This document shows positions 61,368-64,000 of a stretch of 64,000 nucleotides of DNA, piece by piece. Position 1 is the first letter of the stretch; each line of letters starts with the position of its first letter. The stretch is from assembly GCA_029880545.1 (NCBI GenBank), contig JAOUOD010000001.1, positions 310,001-374,000 of the forward strand, given 5' to 3'. Below the pieces are notes generated by a model. The model was not told where the DNA came from. It searched no databases and worked only from the letters and a program-made list of their open reading frames with translations. Origin of the DNA: Gammaproteobacteria bacterium. Lineage in GTDB: Bacteria > Pseudomonadota > Gammaproteobacteria > Acidiferrobacterales > SZUA-150. The translations under genes and the position numbers were made by a program.

Positions 61368-62814
61368 CTATTTTCATGTAAATGATTTGTATATTGCCAT
61401 AGACCAGGGCGGCCATAGCTCACGTGCGCTGGTATTTGATTTTCATGGCAAACTGGTAGCAGAAGGCAAGGCAGCAGTTGGCAGTCAGCAACCGGCAGAG
61501 GACAGGGTTGAGCAGGATGCCGACGAAATGGTCGCCTCGATTGAATCTGCCATTCACCAGGTGGCGCAACAACTGGGTGACGATGTCAGCCGGATTGCCG
61601 CAGCCGGTTTTGCCACCCAGCGATCTAGCATTGCCTGCTGGGATCGTCGTACCGGCAAGCCGCTTTGCCCCATTATCAGTTGGCAGGACCGGCGCGCCGA
61701 CAAGTGGCTGCAGCAGTTCTCCGAGCAGCGTGAAACCATTCATCGCATCACCGGGCTTTTTCTTTCAGCCCATTATGGCGCCAGCAAGTTACGCTGGTGT
61801 CTCGATTATTTGCCACGGGTCAGGCAGGCCGCAGAAGCCGGCAGCCTGGCATTTGGACCAATGGCGTCTTTCCTGTTATTTCGCCTGCTGTCCAACAAGC
61901 CGTTCCTGGTTGATCCGGCCAATGCATCACGTACCTTGCTGTGGTCTCTAAAGACCCGTAACTGGGATGACCAGTTACTGGAGTTATTCGGAATACCTCG
62001 GCAGGTATTGCCGGTTTGTGTGCCAACCCGCCACGATTTTGGCAGCCTGCGTGTCGGCAATCATTCAGTACCGGTCACTATTGTTAATGGTGACCAATCA
62101 GCGTCTTTGTTCGCCTATGGAAAAATCCAGCCAGACACCGCTTACGTCAATATGGGTACCGGCGCTTTTGTCTCGAGACCGCAGGGCCAGCTTCCCAAAA
62201 ACAATCGACGCCTGCTCACGAGCGTGATTTATGAAAAGGATGATGAGGTCATATATGTTACCGAGGGAACAGTGAATGGCGCTGCCAGCGCGCTGGACCT
62301 GGTCAAGCGACAGTCGGGTCTTAAAGATACTCGTGAACTGTTGCCGCAATGGCTGGAGCAGTGCGATTCGCCACCCTTGTATATGAATGGTGTCGGAGGT
62401 CTTGGGTCGCCTTTCTGGCAGGCGCATTTTGACAGTTGCTTCATTGGCGAGGGAACCAGGCAAGAGCGACTGGTGGCTGCCGTGGAGAGCATCGTGTTCC
62501 TGCTAGAGGCCAACCTGACAGAAATGACCAGGCTGGCCTCGCCTCCCCAGCAAATCCAGATTACCGGCGGCTTGTCGCAACTGGACGGCTTATGTCAACG
62601 CCTTGCGGATATCGCCGGTTTACCTGTTTATCGGCCAAAAGAATATGAGGCGACCGCCCGTGGCCTCGCCTACCTGCTGGCGGAATCCCCCGAGGCCTGG
62701 CCGGAACCCGGTATCGGAAGGTGGTTTAAGCCACAGGACAATGCGCCATTGAGAAAGCGTCATGCAGACTGGGCGCGTCAAATGATCTTGCGCCTGCGTA
62801 TTGAGGAAGTGTAA
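61348..62814 (+). CDS. FGGY-family carbohydrate kinase
   Basis: 488 residues from the ATG at 61348, inside the end of cysQ; an ATG at 61357 is also possible. The FGGY phosphate site is Y-I-A-I-D-Q-G-G-H-S-S-R, followed by A-G-F-A-T-Q-R, I-S-W-Q-D-R-R and M-G-T-G-A-F-V. It resembles glycerol/gluconate kinases in layout but differs from GlpK in the first motif (D-Q-G-G-H for D-Q-G-T-T). A glpD-like gene on the opposite strand 0.7 kb downstream makes a glycerol-related sugar alcohol possible. The substrate is not determined. Confidence 0.82.
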   Translation: MPQMVPDYFHVNDLYIAIDQGGHSSRALVFDFHGKLVAEGKAAVGSQQPAEDRVEQDADEMVASIESAIHQVAQQLGDDVSRIAAAGFATQRSSIACWDRRTGKPLCPIISWQDRRADKWLQQFSEQRETIHRITGLFLSAHYGASKLRWCLDYLPRVRQAAEAGSLAFGPMASFLLFRLLSNKPFLVDPANASRTLLWSLKTRNWDDQLLELFGIPRQVLPVCVPTRHDFGSLRVGNHSVPVTIVNGDQSASLFAYGKIQPDTAYVNMGTGAFVSRPQGQLPKNNRRLLTSVIYEKDDEVIYVTEGTVNGAASALDLVKRQSGLKDTRELLPQWLEQCDSPPLYMNGVGGLGSPFWQAHFDSCFIGEGTRQERLVAAVESIVFLLEANLTEMTRLASPPQQIQITGGLSQLDGLCQRLADIAGLPVYRPKEYEATARGLAYLLAESPEAWPEPGIGRWFKPQDNAPLRKRHADWARQMILRLRIEEV

Positions 62815-62820
62815 GGACAG

Positions 62821-63447
62821 CTACTGGTCGACGCGGTTGTGAAATGACTGGTGCAAAATCATCATGGTTACAGCGCCAAGCAATGCATAAAACAAATCCT
62901 TTTGCGCATCACATAGGTCATTCTGTGTAATGGATCTTGCGCAGGCATCTTCGGGCAGATAGCAGAGCAGTTCCATGGCGAACCATTCCGGTATTTCATA
63001 CCAGCAGCCGATGGCGGTAATAAACAGAAAAGCCATCATGTAGCTGAGTCTCCTGGTTAGCCCCTGGTGACAGAATATTTCAAAGAAGACAGCAAACATC
63101 ATCAGGCCAAACAGGAAATGAATAAACTGGTCGTAGCAGTTTCATGCGCAACCAGGCCAGTCCGAAAGCCAGTCAAGCCAGGCCATGGTGCTGTAAGTGA
63201 AATGGGCGCCGAAAAGGTGAGGCATGACAAATGCCGTCATGCCCAGAAACGTGGCGTTGCTGAATCTGTGTTGCTTGCCCAGCGACAACGCCAGCGGAAA
63301 CAGGACAACAACAAGGAAATTTCCCAGTAGCCATATCCCGCGATCAACCGGATCAATGGCAAGCATGAAACAGAACAACAGCAACACGGCAATCAGTGTT
63401 ATCTTGAACCTGTTGTTGCCAAAGGATTCCGCGCCGCTACCGGTCAT
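62821..63447 (-). pseudogene. yjdF/DUF2238 membrane protein gene interrupted by one in-frame TGA
   Basis: The frame 63447 to 62821 has 209 codons, the size of E. coli YjdF, and is open apart from one TGA at 63142-63144. Upstream it encodes four to five membrane spans ending F-G-A-H-F-T-Y-S-T-M-A-W-L-D-W-L-S-D-W-P-G-C-A. Directly after the TGA, in the same frame, comes N-C-Y-D-Q-F-I-H-F-L-F-G-L. The family reads G-x-x-R-N-x-Y-D-R here, so the TGA replaces an Arg codon: a C-to-T change in CGA explains it. The 3' part could restart at the ATG at 63102. No other frame damage is seen, so the loss looks recent. Confidence 0.72.
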
Positions 63448-63525
63448 GCCATGTCCGACTGCGTGTCAACCGGACAATAGCCCGTTATTGAGCCGATCAG
63501 CCAGCCAGCGCAATTACAGGGAAAG

Positions 63526-64000
63526 CTACAAATGAAGATGGCGGGTATCCTGCGCCTTGGCGGCAGCCGGAAGCCATGGCCTGAGTGCATCTATAACCTT
63601 TTGTGCAGTCGCGCGATACCCGGTTAGTTTTCCGCCAACAATGGTAATCATGCCGGGCAACTGATCATTGCGATGCAGTATGGTTTCGCGCGGGCGGTGA
63701 AATGCGTTGCCCTGTGTTGCCGGCAGTACGCGTACGCCGGCAAAACTGTCGATGACAGTGGTATTGATTCCCGGCAGTACGCGCCGCGCGGCGGCGAGAA
63801 GGTATTCAACTTCATCCGTGTCTGCCTGTACCGTGGCTGGATCATTGTGGAACGGTTTTTCAGTTGTGCCAATCAATGTTGCGTCATTCCAGGGCATAAT
63901 AAAGATGACGCGACCATCTTCAGCTTCGACATAGAAAATATATTTCCGCGCCGGTTCCGCAACCAGGACGTGGCTGCCTTTGACAAGCTCCATGGCCACT
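63526..64000 (-). CDS. glpD: FAD-dependent glycerol-3-phosphate dehydrogenase, C-terminal part
   Basis: The frame is open to the window edge; ~158 C-terminal residues are present. W-N-D-A-T-L-I-G-T-T-E-K-P, D-S-F-A-G-V-R-V-L-P and I-V-G-G-K-L-T-G-Y-R-A-T-A match the flavin- and substrate-binding C-terminal region of GlpD/GlpA-type dehydrogenases. The enzyme oxidises glycerol-3-phosphate to dihydroxyacetone phosphate and feeds electrons to quinone. GlpD and GlpA cannot be separated without the N-terminus. Confidence 0.8.
   Translation of the reverse strand, partial: VAMELVKGSHVLVAEPARKYIFYVEAEDGRVIFIMPWNDATLIGTTEKPFHNDPATVQADTDEVEYLLAAARRVLPGINTTVIDSFAGVRVLPATQGNAFHRPRETILHRNDQLPGMITIVGGKLTGYRATAQKVIDALRPWLPAAAKAQDTRHLHL

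Noticed and set aside
63103-63141. Frameshift between the two yjdF halves
   Set aside because: Codon-by-codon reading shows both halves in one frame with a single TGA, so a substitution, not an indel.
1-64000. tRNA, rRNA, CRISPR array, IS element or prophage
   Set aside because: No cloverleaf-like sequences, no repeat-spacer series, no transposase or integrase motif and no phage structural genes were seen.

Overview
The window is a contiguous 64 kb piece of a gammaproteobacterial chromosome. Evidence: a PspF/PspABC phage-shock locus with a sigma-54 promoter, glnS, rhlE, a csp gene, and a yrfG - nudE - cysQ neighbourhood typical of Gammaproteobacteria. Codon use and GC look even throughout, apart from an AT-rich patch near 34.1-34.4 kb. 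I see no rRNA, tRNA, CRISPR, prophage or insertion sequence. The gene content (45 c-type haem motifs, b-type cytochromes, NnrS, HD-GYP, PAS-type kinases) points to a respiratory, facultatively anaerobic organism, probably from sediment or water. I do not assign a genus.

Layout. 1-6.6 kb: end of an SLC13 transporter, an exported protein, a PAP2 phosphatase, then divergent pspF and a psp operon with an extra exported protein in front of pspA, then a HI0933-type flavoprotein. 6.7-13.4 kb: exported M3 peptidase, gamma-glutamyltransferase, PepSY protein, threonine aldolase, DUF3301, NMT1-like binding protein. 13.7-17.7 kb: an electron-transfer operon (DUF302, tetrathionate-reductase-family octahaem cytochrome, cytochrome b, TlpA-like thioredoxin). 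17.8-21.9 kb: small exported proteins, sixA, a lipoprotein with an 87-bp tandem repeat, YihY, a FliL-like protein, and a glyoxalase-like protein with a PCP_red-like tail. 22.2-29.7 kb: a seven-gene operon with two 8-haem proteins (one using a CX3CH site), a cytochrome b, a 40-aa membrane protein, a membrane trihaem protein, an NHL-repeat protein and an 18-haem cytochrome built from tetrahaem modules. 29.8-34.0 kb: a signalling island with a kinase-like/metallophosphoesterase fusion, a DUF4388-like protein, an MglA/Rab-like GTPase and two Roadblock proteins.

34.6-45.9 kb: LemA plus a GIDE/EF-hand membrane protein, HD-GYP, NnrS, a periplasmic-binding PAS histidine kinase, glnS and small unknown genes. 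45.9-53.7 kb: a PAS-GAF histidine kinase, rhlE with a strongly palindromic leader, csp, about 0.8 kb with no convincing gene, a membrane thioredoxin, bactofilin, an unknown 363-aa protein and DUF411. 53.9-64 kb: SDR, family-2 glycosyltransferase, YkgJ-like protein, an orphan ParS/MbcA-like protein, yrfG, thioesterase, exported rhodanese, SpoIIAA-like protein, nudE, cysQ, an FGGY kinase, a yjdF homologue broken by an in-frame TGA, and the 3' end of a glycerol-3-phosphate dehydrogenase gene.

The two cytochrome operons each carry a near-consensus FNR/Crp-type box upstream (13627-13640 and 22047-22060), which suggests shared induction under oxygen limitation. The larger operon has the parts expected of a quinol-to-periplasm, possibly extracellular, electron conduit but lacks an outer-membrane porin. 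It and the adjacent kinase/phosphatase-GTPase-Roadblock island are the best candidates for undescribed systems here.
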